A stretch of 27,377 nucleotides of DNA from assembly GCA_003427395.1 (NCBI GenBank), contig BFEA01000005.1, forward strand, positions 8,426,604-8,453,980, read 5' to 3'. Under the pieces are notes generated by a model. The model saw only the letters and a list, made by a program, of their open reading frames with translations. It was not told where the DNA came from and did not search any database. Made by a program: the position numbers and the translations under genes. Positions 19,770 through 27,377 of the stretch are shown here, in pieces. The stretch is from Chara braunii. Its lineage: Eukaryota; Streptophyta; Charophyceae; Charales; Characeae. How positions within the stretch are numbered: the stretch's first letter is position 1; each line of letters begins with the position of its first letter.

Positions 19770-20420
19770 AAGAAACTTTATACTACCTACTTGTGTGAGT
19801 GTGAAAAACACAAGTTTGGAAAGCCCAAAACACCAAGATTGCATCATGGATCACTCATGGGTGAAGCGCTACACTACCTACTAGTGTGAATGTGAAAATC
19901 ACAAGTTTGAAACTCCCAAATCACCAAGATTGCATCATGGATCACTCATGGGTGAAGCGCTACACTGCCTACTAGTGTGAGTGTGAAAATCACAAGTTTG
20001 AAGCTAAGAAATCACCAAGATTGCATCCTGGATCACTCATGGGTGAAGCGCTACACTACCTACTAGTGTGAGTGTGGATGACACAAGTTTGAAGCTCCCA
20101 AATCACGAAGATTGCATCATGGATCACTTATGGCTGAAGCGCTACACTACCTACTAGTGTGAGTGTGGAAAACACAAGTTTGGAGAGCCCAAATCACCAA
20201 GATTGCATCATGGATCACTCATGGGTGAANAAGCGCTACACTACCTACTAGTGTGAGTGTGGAAAACACAAGTTTGGAGAGCCCAAATCACCAAGATTGC
20301 ATCATGGATCACTCATGGGTGAAGCATTACACTACCTANTAGTGTGAGTGTGAAAATCACAAGTTTGAAGCTCCCAAATCACCAAGATTGCATCAAGAAG
20401 CATCCATGTGTGAATCGGAG
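19770..20420. repeat. Satellite C, 91-bp tandem repeat
   Basis: About seven head-to-tail units are present. The GCGCT landmark falls at 19866, 19957, 20048 and 20139, exactly 91 apart. The next is at 20233 (94, because an N plus AA is inserted at 20230), and then GCATT at 20324 (91). Each unit contains ACTACCTACTAGTGTGAGTG, a CACAAGTTTG block, then AAATCACCAAGATTGCATCA and GGATCACTCATGGGTGAA. I see no clear similarity to satellites A and B. Another N lies at 20339. Confidence 0.95.
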
Positions 20421-20439
20421 CACTACCCCCTAGTGTATA

Positions 20440-20710
20440 AGTGAAAGAGAAGAGTTGGAGCAGCCCATGGAAGAGAGAAGGTGAAGTAAGAGAAGATGGA
20501 GAAGAGGGGGGAGATAGATGAGGGAGATGGAGATGGAGAAGAAGGAGAGGAAGACAAAGAGAAATCAAAGTGAAGAGGAGGAAGGAGGGAGATGAAGAGG
20601 AGAGAGAAGGGAAGGAAGGAGGAGAGGGTGAGGAGGAAGAAGAGGAAAAAGAAGGAGGAAAGGGAGAAAGAGAAGAAGAAGAAGAAGAAGAAGAAGAAGA
20701 AGATGAAGGT
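20440..20710 (+). repeat. Polypurine tract with (AGA)11
   Basis: About 270 bases are almost entirely A and G on the plus strand. The tract ends in an uninterrupted (AGA)11 at 20671-20703. It has no reading frame with a recognisable product. Long purine/pyrimidine tracts of this kind can adopt triplex structures. It directly follows satellite C. Confidence 0.9.
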
Positions 20711-21889
20711 GAAGAAGTCTCTTCCTTCCTCTGACCTTGTTGATTCCTTGATGTTGGTGTCCTCTTGATGAAGCTTCTTCTTCTTGCACAATCCCCTCTT
20801 GGCTATGGCTTCCTTCTTCTCCAAGCCCTTCTCTCCTCCTCCCTTGCTTTCTCTCAGGCTATGGCAAACTTTCCCAACTATGGGTATGGAGTCCTCCCCT
20901 CTAGGAGGGCTAATGGGGCTCCTCTAGCTTCTTCTTCTCTCCTACACCCAGGAGGGACATGACGGATCACCTCCCAAGTGTCTCTCCCACCATCACTATC
21001 CTCTAGAGTCCTCCCCACTACCTCCTAGTCTCCTCTAGGCTCTCCCACTAGCATGGGCTCCTCCCCTCTCACTCCAAGTGCAAAGGTGCTCCTGTGAGCT
21101 CACTTGGGCAGCATGGGCACTCCTCATGCAAATGTGAGAGTGGGGGACTGCATCCTCAACTTATGTAGGCTGAAACCAGCAGTCCGACCAGCCCATGAGC
21201 CTCCCCATGAGCCTTGAGGTGAACCGAGGTGCCCCCAAGGCAAAATTCTCTCATTAGGCCCTCTTGGAGGTACCTGGGCCTCATTTTGGCCAAGTACATG
21301 CAGTCCAAGTGGTTAGCACCAACTCGGACTGCCTCTTGGCCTACCCCGGCCTCTTTTTCATTGCTCAAATGCTGCCCCCTAGGGTCCTAATGCCCAAGCG
21401 GCAGCAATACTTGAAAGAAAAAGGCCTTGTGGGTCTTTTTCTCGATTTTTTCAAGTTTCGGCTTCTTTTGAGTAGGCCGTTGCATTTTTCCATATAGCGG
21501 CACATTTTCAGCCTTGGATCTGGCTGAGATCCAAAGCTAGCAATAATCCGAGCTACCCCCTAGTAGCCCTTGCTTCAATTTTGAGCCCCGAGGTTTACTT
21601 TTTCAATTTTTGTTGCATCTGGCTCTCTTTTTGGGCCATATGCACTGTTTTGTCATTTTTCCTGTTTTGTTTCTTTCCATTTTGGGCTGCCACCTCATTC
21701 CAGAGCTAGCCGTTTTGATCTGGCCCACAAAAAATGGCTAGTTCTTCTCTACCATTAGATCTGATCTCAGATCCATGGCCCAAAAGAAAATCGGCCACTT
21801 CCTTTTTGCATTTTCTCTCATTTACAACTTTTTAATTCAGATTTTATTGAACTCCAATCCGGATTGCCCTCCCTCATTCTAGGAGGGAT
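20711..21889. other. Noncoding pyrimidine-rich DNA right of the satellites
   Basis: I find no supported gene. A 65-codon plus-strand frame (20765-20962) begins with a Leu-rich, signal-peptide-like stretch, but it lies in CT-rich DNA and has no continuation. A CCAAGTG/CACTTGG inverted repeat lies near 21082-21110, and a CAGTCC...GGACTG pair near 21301-21330. Confidence 0.4.
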
Positions 21890-22600
21890 GAGGTCACTGT
21901 TGGGACCTGCCAGTCCCTACTGTGCAGGTCCCAATAGGCCGGCACACTCTTCTCCACTCTTTTCTCCCTTTTTGTCTCATTCTCCCTCCTTTTTCTCCCA
22001 TTTTTCTTTCTTTTTCTTCTATTTCTGTTGTGACAAGTGTCAAACTGCTGTGCACCCTCTTTCTAGGCCCTAGGGCCTTATTCAAGGCCAGGTTCATGGC
22101 TGTTACTTGGTCGTTACATCTCGGATTCCAATAATGGCACCCCCATGTTCCTAGGGGGGTCCATTTTGCTCCCGTCTGCCCAATTTTGAGCCCCTTTGCT
22201 CCGATTTTCTAAGGGCAACCTTTTTCTCATGTTGAGCCTCGCAAGGCTCTATTTTCTTATGCCTTGCTAGTCCGAGATATCCCGGACTGCTTGGCAGCCT
22301 TCCCAACACCCTTATTTCATTTTTCTTTCTCTCATGGCTCTCCCACTTGCTCCCACTTGCACTAGTGGTGCTAATATTTTCCACTGTCTAGATCCTCGAT
22401 CTCGACGGTGCCGCTTGCTTGCACAATTATTCCTTGTATTTGCTCATGGTTCCCTTGGGACATCCCAAGTCCCCTCCATTTTCCTACACGCTAGCTCCAT
22501 TTCTTCGTCCCGCCGGCGGTCCCGCCGGTGAGTGTCCCGTTTTTCGATTTTTATTATTTGGACTCATTTGGTCCCCGACGACATTCCGGACTGCGTCCCA
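21890..22600. repeat. Diverged direct duplication, copy 1
   Basis: This segment aligns colinearly with copy 2 (about 23325-24050). Shared landmarks in order are GGGACCTG-CAGTCCCTAC, TTTTTGTCT-ATTCTCCC, AAGTGTCAA, TCCGATTTTCT, CTCTATTTTCTT, TCCGAGAT-T-CGGA-TGC, ACTTGCACTAGT-GTGCTAATATT and GGTCCCCGAC. It begins with a perfect 11-bp hairpin, TTGGGACCTGC (21900-21910) and GCAGGTCCCAA (21924-21934), with a 13-base loop. It is noncoding. The nature of the element is unknown. Confidence 0.75.
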
Positions 22601-22863
22601 TTTTTATATTTTTGGGGCCCGTTGCCCTTGGTGGTCCCATCATTTCTTCATGTGTGCCGATTTTTCTATACCGTGAGATCTCATCTCACGGTTGTCGTTT
22701 ACCGTCTTTACTTGCCCCTTGCCGAAATTGCTTCTTTCTAGCCTTTCCGGGCTTGCCGTAACCTATTTCCCCTTGGCCTTGGTATCCTCATGCGGCCCGT
22801 AAGTTCTCAGACTGCAGTCATGGCTGTTTTTCACACCCACAGCCCCACAACTTGCCCCATGTT

Positions 22864-23110
22864 AAAAGAAAATGAAGCATTAAATTTTCTAGTGCATCCG
22901 GGCTCAATATTGGCTCCGGATGCACCTAGAACATGTGTTTTCTCTTCCCCATGCAGTCCGTTGCAACTCGGACTGCAATGGGGGTTAATTCCTTAGCCCA
23001 AATGCCCCTCAACTAGCCCCTACTCAAAAGAAAAAGAAACGGTAAATTCCCAAGTGCATCCGACCTTGATTTTGGCTCCGGATACACCTAAAACATGTGT
23101 TTCTCCTTAT
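22864..23110. repeat. Tandem duplication with 162-bp period
   Basis: The segment from AAAAGAAAATGAAGC (22864) recurs, diverged, from AAAAGAAAAAGAAAC (23026). The shared core GTGCATCCG-..-TTGGCTCCGGAT-CACCTA and AACATGTGTTT appears in both units. Only two units are present. Confidence 0.8.
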
Positions 23111-23273
23111 GCATGTATTCCGTTTTATTCCGGTTGCAAGAGGCCTTGATTTTTTTTAATTTTCTCTGCAAAAATCAAAGAAAATCCAAGTCCTTTGTAA
23201 CCGCCATATTCCATAATGAATCTGGTCACGGATGAATCTCCCCAAGTGACCGTTTTTTACCGTTAAGGCATTT

Positions 23274-23315
23274 TTCTCTTTTCTTTTCTTTTCTTTTCTT
23301 TTCTTTTCTTTTCTC
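23274..23315. repeat. (TTTTC)n microsatellite
   Basis: A TTTTC pentanucleotide is repeated about eight times. It lies immediately before copy 2 of the direct duplication. Confidence 0.9.
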
Positions 23316-23324
23316 CTTCTTTCT

Positions 23325-24060
23325 TAGACAGTAGGGACCTGTCAGTCCCTACCTATGACAGTCCCTACTGACGGCCAACTCACTCGCTCCCTCTCACTCT
23401 TTTTGTCTTATTCTCCCCCATTTTCTTTTCTTTTCTCTTTTTTCTAGCATGTCAAGTGTCAAGTGGCCGTTAAGGCCCTTTTCTAGTCTCTTCCTCTTAG
23501 TTTTGGCCCTCCCTATGCCCAAGGTGCAGTCCGTTATTTCTTGGACTGCAATGATGGCCTTCCCATGCCCATGGGAGCCTCCTTTTACTCCTACACTTCT
23601 CCCACAATGGTCCCTCCTACTCCGATTTTCTCCCGGAGGGCTATTTTTCACATGGGGTCTTATTTGACTCTATTTTCTTGGGAGAGGCTGATCCGAGATT
23701 TTTCGGATTGCTCCCATGCCTCCCACTTTAGTTTTTTTTACTTTTCCTTTTCCTTTTGGTCTTCCCGTTTGTCACCACTAGTACTTGCACTAGTCGTGCT
23801 AATATTCTTGGCCGTCAAGATGTCGATCTTGACGGTGCACCTTGCATTTATTATTTTTTCCCTCATGAGGTGCCGCCGTTTCTTCTTGGGACTTTCACAT
23901 GTCCCCGCCACTTGTCCCATTGGTGGTCCCTGACACTTAGTCCCGTCGGTGGTCCCTGACACTTAATCCCGCCGGTGGTCCCCGACACTTAGTCCCGTCG
24001 GCGGTCCCCGACACTTAGTCCCGTTGGTGGTCCCCGACACATTTCGCCCCGGACGCCATT
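23325..24060. repeat. Diverged direct duplication, copy 2
   Basis: This is the counterpart of copy 1, with start points about 1.43 kb apart. It too begins with an inverted repeat: CAGTAGGGAC at 23329-23338 and GTCCCTACTG at 23361-23370, perfect 10-bp arms. Its right part is expanded by the 26-bp minisatellite. It is noncoding. Confidence 0.75.
23911..24045. repeat. 26-bp minisatellite, about five units
   Basis: The GGTCCC motif recurs at 23925, 23951, 23977, 24003 and 24029, exactly 26 bases apart each time. The unit is CACTTAGTCCCGTCGGTGG followed by TCCCTGA, with few changes between copies. The strict period suggests recent expansion or ongoing homogenisation. Confidence 0.95.
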
Positions 24061-24554
24061 ATTTTTACTTAGTCCCACGTGGCCCCGGGTGCCTTTCCCC
24101 GAGGTGTCCCATGCCCCTTGGGCGTCTTAGTCGCCCCATAGCAACCCCTCTCCTTAGTCTTTCCTCGCGCCTTGTGCGTGCCGATCTCTTTGGTCGTGGG
24201 CCTCCGCTCCGAGATTCTCATAGGTGGCCCCCACGTTGGACCCTCATTTCCTGGCTTCCCGCGGCTTCTGGTCGCCCATCCCTCGACTTCCTCATTCCCT
24301 TATTGCTGTCGCGCTGCAATTGCTAGTTCAAAGGACCCTTTGGCCTTAGTCTTATTGCATTCCGATGACCCTCCCGGCCTCCTGCTATGTTCTATGTGCC
24401 CCTGTTCTTGTGCTCGCTTGCTTGCCGCCGCTAGTTCTTTCCTCCTGTGGTTCTCTCCTCAGGGCATCACTCTCTACTGCGGCCTAATCCTTTGTCTTTT
24501 CTCTCTCCTGCTTCCTCACTCCAAAATTCTCTGTTGTGCACAAATTGTCTGTAT
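24061..24554. other. Noncoding DNA left of the second retroelement remnant
   Basis: This C/T-rich stretch has plus-strand frames (24024-24326 and 24172-24570) that overlap in different phases and are compositionally biased. They do not look like genes. No other structure was recognised. Confidence 0.4.
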
Positions 24555-25080
24555 TCAATCTCTCGAGTGATGGGAAGTTATTCGGGACCCACCAGTCCCG
24601 ACAACGGTCCTTCCATTTGGTAACTTGTCCATCATTACCTTCCTATCCCAGTCAAACTGAAGCTTAGCAACCTCGAGGTAGTACATGCCTAATAACATAT
24701 CAAATGGTAGCTCGTCGCTAACAAGTAACGAGATTTTATATCTCATTTCCCCTCCTCCGTAAGAGAAGTTGCAGACTACGTCCTTGACATAGTCCTTTAC
24801 TACCATAGAGTGTTTGTTGGCTAAGGTGGATGCTACAAATCTGCTAAACCGCTGCACTGGGTCCCCTAAGCGCAGCCTATCCACACAAGCACAATTGATG
24901 AAGTTTCACGTAAAACCTATGTCTGCGAAGGCGCTTACCTTTCGGCCTCCTACATTGACTTTTACCACGAATTGTTCACCTTTTGGACCTCTGTTCAACT
25001 TCGCCAAGGAGTCTCTGGGGTCTTTCTCCAACCACTCAGTTTCTAACTCCTCTAAGGACTTCGACACATCCATCCAACAA
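24555..25080 (-). pseudogene. Degraded retropepsin-like protease, truncated
   Basis: The frame can be followed from about 25080 (MDVSKSLEELETEWLEKD) through FVVKVNVGGRKVSAFADIGFT to an in-frame TGA at 24906-24908. It continues with NFINCACVDRL and LPFDMLLGMYYLEVAKLQFDW. The last part is the typical ILGMxxL..xxxxxDW end of gypsy proteases. The active site reads D-I-G (Asp codon 24918-24920) in place of D-S-G or D-T-G, and the TGA follows three codons later. Homology fades near 24600, so the enzyme lacks its C-terminal connection to RT. Confidence 0.75.
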
Positions 25081-25197
25081 AGCATTGATTAGTCTAGGTC
25101 GGTCTGTGGGGCGATCAATGGATCAATAGAATTGGCCTTCATCTGAAATGGAGAAGGTAAGTTACTACTTCAGCACGAGTAAGAGCGGCTAACACTC

Positions 25198-25560
25198 CTA
25201 CTGACCCGTGGTGTTTCCCTGCGAAGTGCTCACAGAAGCACCACCAGAGTTTAAAGATCCGACCATCACTATTGAGGACGCAACCTTCATAGCAATCTGT
25301 TTACTCTTGCACTTAGCCATGGTGTGACCATACTGGCCATAGTTTAGGCAAGCGCCTCGTTCAACACGGTTTCGCCACACCTCGTCCTCTAAACCAAGTT
25401 TTACCCATATGGGTGTACCATAGTCATATTGACCCTTAGGCCGCCCTGCCTTCTGTTTTCTGGTCCCGTTAGTTTTTTTCCTAATGGGAGCGACTACTCC
25501 ACCATCTGAAGTGTCTACACTCCCATCTACCTCTATTTCTTCCCCGAGGTATGAGAAGTC
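25198..25560 (-). pseudogene. Gag zinc-knuckle region with a lost cysteine
   Basis: The frame open from about 25553 to 25198 reads an acidic stretch (SYLGEEIEVDGSVDTSDGG), a basic stretch (RKKTNGTRKQKAGRPKG), then WRNRVERGACLNYGQYGHTMAKCK. The last is a CCHC knuckle in which the second Cys is Tyr (C-L-N-Y-x4-H-x4-C). It would not bind zinc normally. A frameshift near 25555 separates it from the Gag core. Confidence 0.75.
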
Positions 25561-25616
25561 GCAATCTCAATCGCTTCACCGTCGTGGTCAACGAACATGA
25601 GATTGCCCTTCTTTCT

Positions 25617-26240
25617 CTAGTCAACGAAAATAAGTCGTTTCTTCTTCCTTCCATCTGTCGATCCCTGATGTGCAGTCCCAAGCTTAGCCTTTATGTCTAA
25701 GGCCTTCTTGCTAAACGAGGCGAAGTTATGTACATCTATGGAACCCTCATCAACCAACTTACTTTTGACATCTGTAGGCAGACATCGCAAATAAGTGGTG
25801 AGGCGAACCTGCGGATCGTAACGCACACCCTGAACAACAATCAGTCGCTCTATGACATATGTAACTTCGCGAACTGTCTGGTATTTTTTGTATCCTAGAC
25901 GAGCTAATGAATTGGTGACCTTTTGAGCCACCTGAGGGTCATGCCACCTATTATAGACCATCCGGACGAACTCTTCCAAAGTATGAGTCTGTGCCCAGCC
26001 ATCGAAGTTATGAATGTATCCTTGTTGTTGTACTAATCCGTTCAGCCATCAGGTTGCAGATCCTTCTAAAAAGGATGCAACAATTATAAAACTGTCATCG
26101 GTCCTTGTGAGCTTATGCCTCACATATGTGGGCACAGTCCTCACCCAGGTATCCAGGTCCTCTTCCTTCTTTTTGTCGCCAAAGAAGGCTTTAAGACTCA
26201 ACAAGGGTATCTTAGGGGTCCACTGCATGGGTTGTATAAC
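25617..26240 (-). pseudogene. Gag core with internal TGA
   Basis: The frame runs from about 26240 to the TAG at 25617-25619, with a TGA at 26049-26051. It includes AFFGDKKKEEDLDTWVRTVP, then ASFLEGSAT before the TGA, and WLNGL after it. It continues with FVRMVYNRWHDPQVAQKVTN, ERLIVVQGVRYDPQVRLTTY and FASFSKKALDIKAKLG. The order of motifs (F-G-D/T-W near the start, FLEG-A-x-WLNG, L-x-x-RW, then L-x-CLP) is that of the plant and algal retrotransposon Gag domain. This is capsid protein of the element, here inactivated. Confidence 0.82.
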
Positions 26241-26259
26241 ACCTTGTGCCTATTGTATT

Positions 26260-26900
26260 GGTTGTGAAACCAATGGAGTTGAATGGATCAGTCTGTTGCT
26301 GCAGCACTTGCTGCTGCAGGGGTAACTGTTGCACAGGCTGGTGTACATGTGATTGTCATGTAGCTGCATCCGCTGACTGTGAAAGTGAATAAGGTATAAG
26401 AATCTGCCCACTACTACCTACTACTAGACCGCCTGATATGAGAATGTCAAACTGCGGAGTAAAGGGTTGCCATACTGGCTACGGCCTCACAGTGGAACCT
26501 GCAACCGTAGGGGGAGCTACAACATATTGTGGCTGTCTGATCGGAGGTCAGGGCGCCCGCAGTGCGGCCAGAATCTGATTCTGACCAGCTATTAGTGCAG
26601 CCAGCATCTCTTGCTGCACAACTTGTACTTCAAGAACACTCAAAAGGGAGTTCCGAATGGACCGCGCTACAGGATTGAGAGTTGACTCATCTATAGCTTC
26701 TAACTTGCCTAACTCCTCTCCTCTTTCCTCCAGTCTGGCTTTTCTAAGTCTTCCTCTTTCTCCTACCTTCTACCTCCTGCAACTGGCGCCGTAACTCTCT
26801 GTGGATGGCATCCGCTTGTTGGATCTCATAATCCTAATCTGACATGGGTTGCTGCTGGCTGACCTGCAAACCAGCAAACTGACTAACAAAACTTGGGAGA
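26260..26900 (-). pseudogene. Gag N-terminal region: coiled coil and Gln-rich linker
   Basis: On the minus strand, fragments in more than one frame read a helical charged stretch (IHRELRRQLQEVEGRRK, about 26770-26820), then VARSIRNSLLSVLEVQVVQQ and AALIAGQNQILAALRAP (about 26550-26680), and a Gln-rich linker near 26290-26340. Stops and frame changes break it. A possible start is MSD near 26845. The link to the Gag core is by position and strand. Confidence 0.5.
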
Positions 26901-26992
26901 CACTGTGACTGACACTTTACTAAGAGGCCTGAGACACTGCCTCGGTGTTGGCTCTAACATGCTGCTGCTAGTGCCCTTTCGGCTATGTGACA

Positions 26993-27044
26993 CCCGCGGC
27001 CTAGGCCGCGGGCATTTCGGCCATTGCGGCCGAGATTCTCGGCC
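26993..27044. repeat. Perfect palindromes, GC-rich
   Basis: A perfect 20-bp palindrome centred on CCTAGG lies at 26993-27012. A second one follows, GGCCGAGA and TCTCGGCC around a single T, at 27028-27044. They sit immediately beyond the second remnant in an otherwise AT-rich area. They may be a terminator, an LTR edge or part of another mobile element. Confidence 0.8.
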
Positions 27045-27340
27045 TTGGCCACGGCTAATGAGGCCCCGTTTGCGGCCCGGTTTTTCAATATTTTGTTTCT
27101 CCCCCTAAAAATACGTAAAAAAAAAATAAAAACATATGGGGGTGTAGGGCTTGAAAACCCCTACATTCCTATATATGTTTTCTTGGGATCCGACTTTATT
27201 TAAGATTTTTAAAAAATCAAAAATGAAAATCGATTTAAAAAAAAATAAAAAATATATATATATAAAAAAGCAGGAATTTTTTTTTGCCATTTTTTATCAT
27301 GAGATATATGGTCCCTGAGTACACCTGTATTTTGTTTTGA
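27045..27340. other. AT-rich DNA with an inverted repeat
   Basis: No gene is supported. TGTAGGG and CCCTACA form an inverted repeat near 27143-27166. Long A and T runs and (TA)n follow. The region is compatible with an intron interior or intergenic DNA. Confidence 0.4.
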
Positions 27341-27362
27341 ATTGGATTTTTGTTTTTTGCAG
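27341..27362 (+). promoter_or_regulatory. Possible 3' splice site at window edge
   Basis: The end of the window reads a T-rich tract, GGATTTTTGTTTTTTGCAG, followed by GGAAATGAGG. This is a textbook U2-type 3' splice site. If real, an exon starts at about 27362 and continues past the window, and the AT-rich DNA to the left would be intron. Nothing else confirms it. Confidence 0.3.
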
Positions 27363-27377
27363 GGAAATGAGGTGTTT

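Larger units (their letters stand above)
24555..26900 (-). mobile_element. Second gypsy-type remnant: Gag and protease only
   Basis: A minus-strand retroelement remnant reads, from right to left, as a Gag N-terminal coiled coil, Gag core, zinc knuckle and retropepsin-like domain. It then breaks off near 24600, before any RT. It carries several in-frame stops and at least one frameshift. Its Gag is unlike that of the first element, so it belongs to a different lineage. LTRs were not identified. Palindromic GC-rich DNA at 26993-27044 may mark its outer edge. Confidence 0.85.

Noticed and set aside
20765-20962. Small secreted-protein-like frame
   Set aside because: It has a Leu-rich start, but lies in CT-rich noncoding DNA, has no recognisable domain, and composition alone explains it.
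24172-24570. Plus-strand frame of 132 codons
   Set aside because: It is C/T-biased, overlaps another frame in a different phase and has no recognisable domain.

Overview
The window reads as nuclear DNA of a plant-like eukaryote that is mostly repeats: decayed Ty3/gypsy-type retroelements, long tandem satellites, microsatellites and one 970-base assembly gap. I see no clear single-copy host gene. A streptophyte (alga or early-diverging land plant) is my best guess from the element types and the long satellite arrays, but the sequence does not prove it.

Layout. Positions 1-12180 are one block in which everything recognisable is coded on the minus strand. Reading in the coding direction (high to low coordinate) it holds four tandem paralogous genes of an unrecognised family (12180-8561), a spacer, one long Gag-Pro-RT-RNaseH-Integrase polyprotein (8089-1512), and a further acidic reading frame (1233-217), ending in a GC-rich hairpin and a T21 run (A21 on the coding strand). 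The polyprotein has all the expected Ty3/gypsy domains in order but carries five in-frame stops and one frameshift. Each of the four upstream genes has an in-frame TGA where its two halves meet. In three of them it is the same alignment column.

Positions 12181-15010 have no convincing gene. They include a stretch of different, structured-looking composition (about 12500-13760) and a short tRNA-Ala-like 5' end followed by T10. A compound (GA)n/A35/(GA)n microsatellite (15010-15122) introduces three tandem arrays: an approx. 80-bp satellite (15213-18010, with the gap inside), a related 81-bp satellite (about 18010-19690) and a 91-bp satellite (about 19770-20420). A polypurine tract with (AGA)11 follows. 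Positions 20720-24560 are pyrimidine-rich noncoding DNA with a diverged direct duplication, hairpins, a 162-bp duplication, a (TTTTC)n run and a 26-bp minisatellite. Positions about 24555-26900 (minus strand) are a second, different gypsy-type remnant with Gag and protease only. The right edge has strong palindromes, AT-rich DNA and a possible 3' splice site.

How it fits together. The left 12.2 kb may be one very large retroelement that carries extra genes both before gag and after pol, or a gypsy element inserted beside a tandem gene family. I could not find long terminal repeats, so this is open. The four-gene family and its repeated internal TGA are the most unusual things here.
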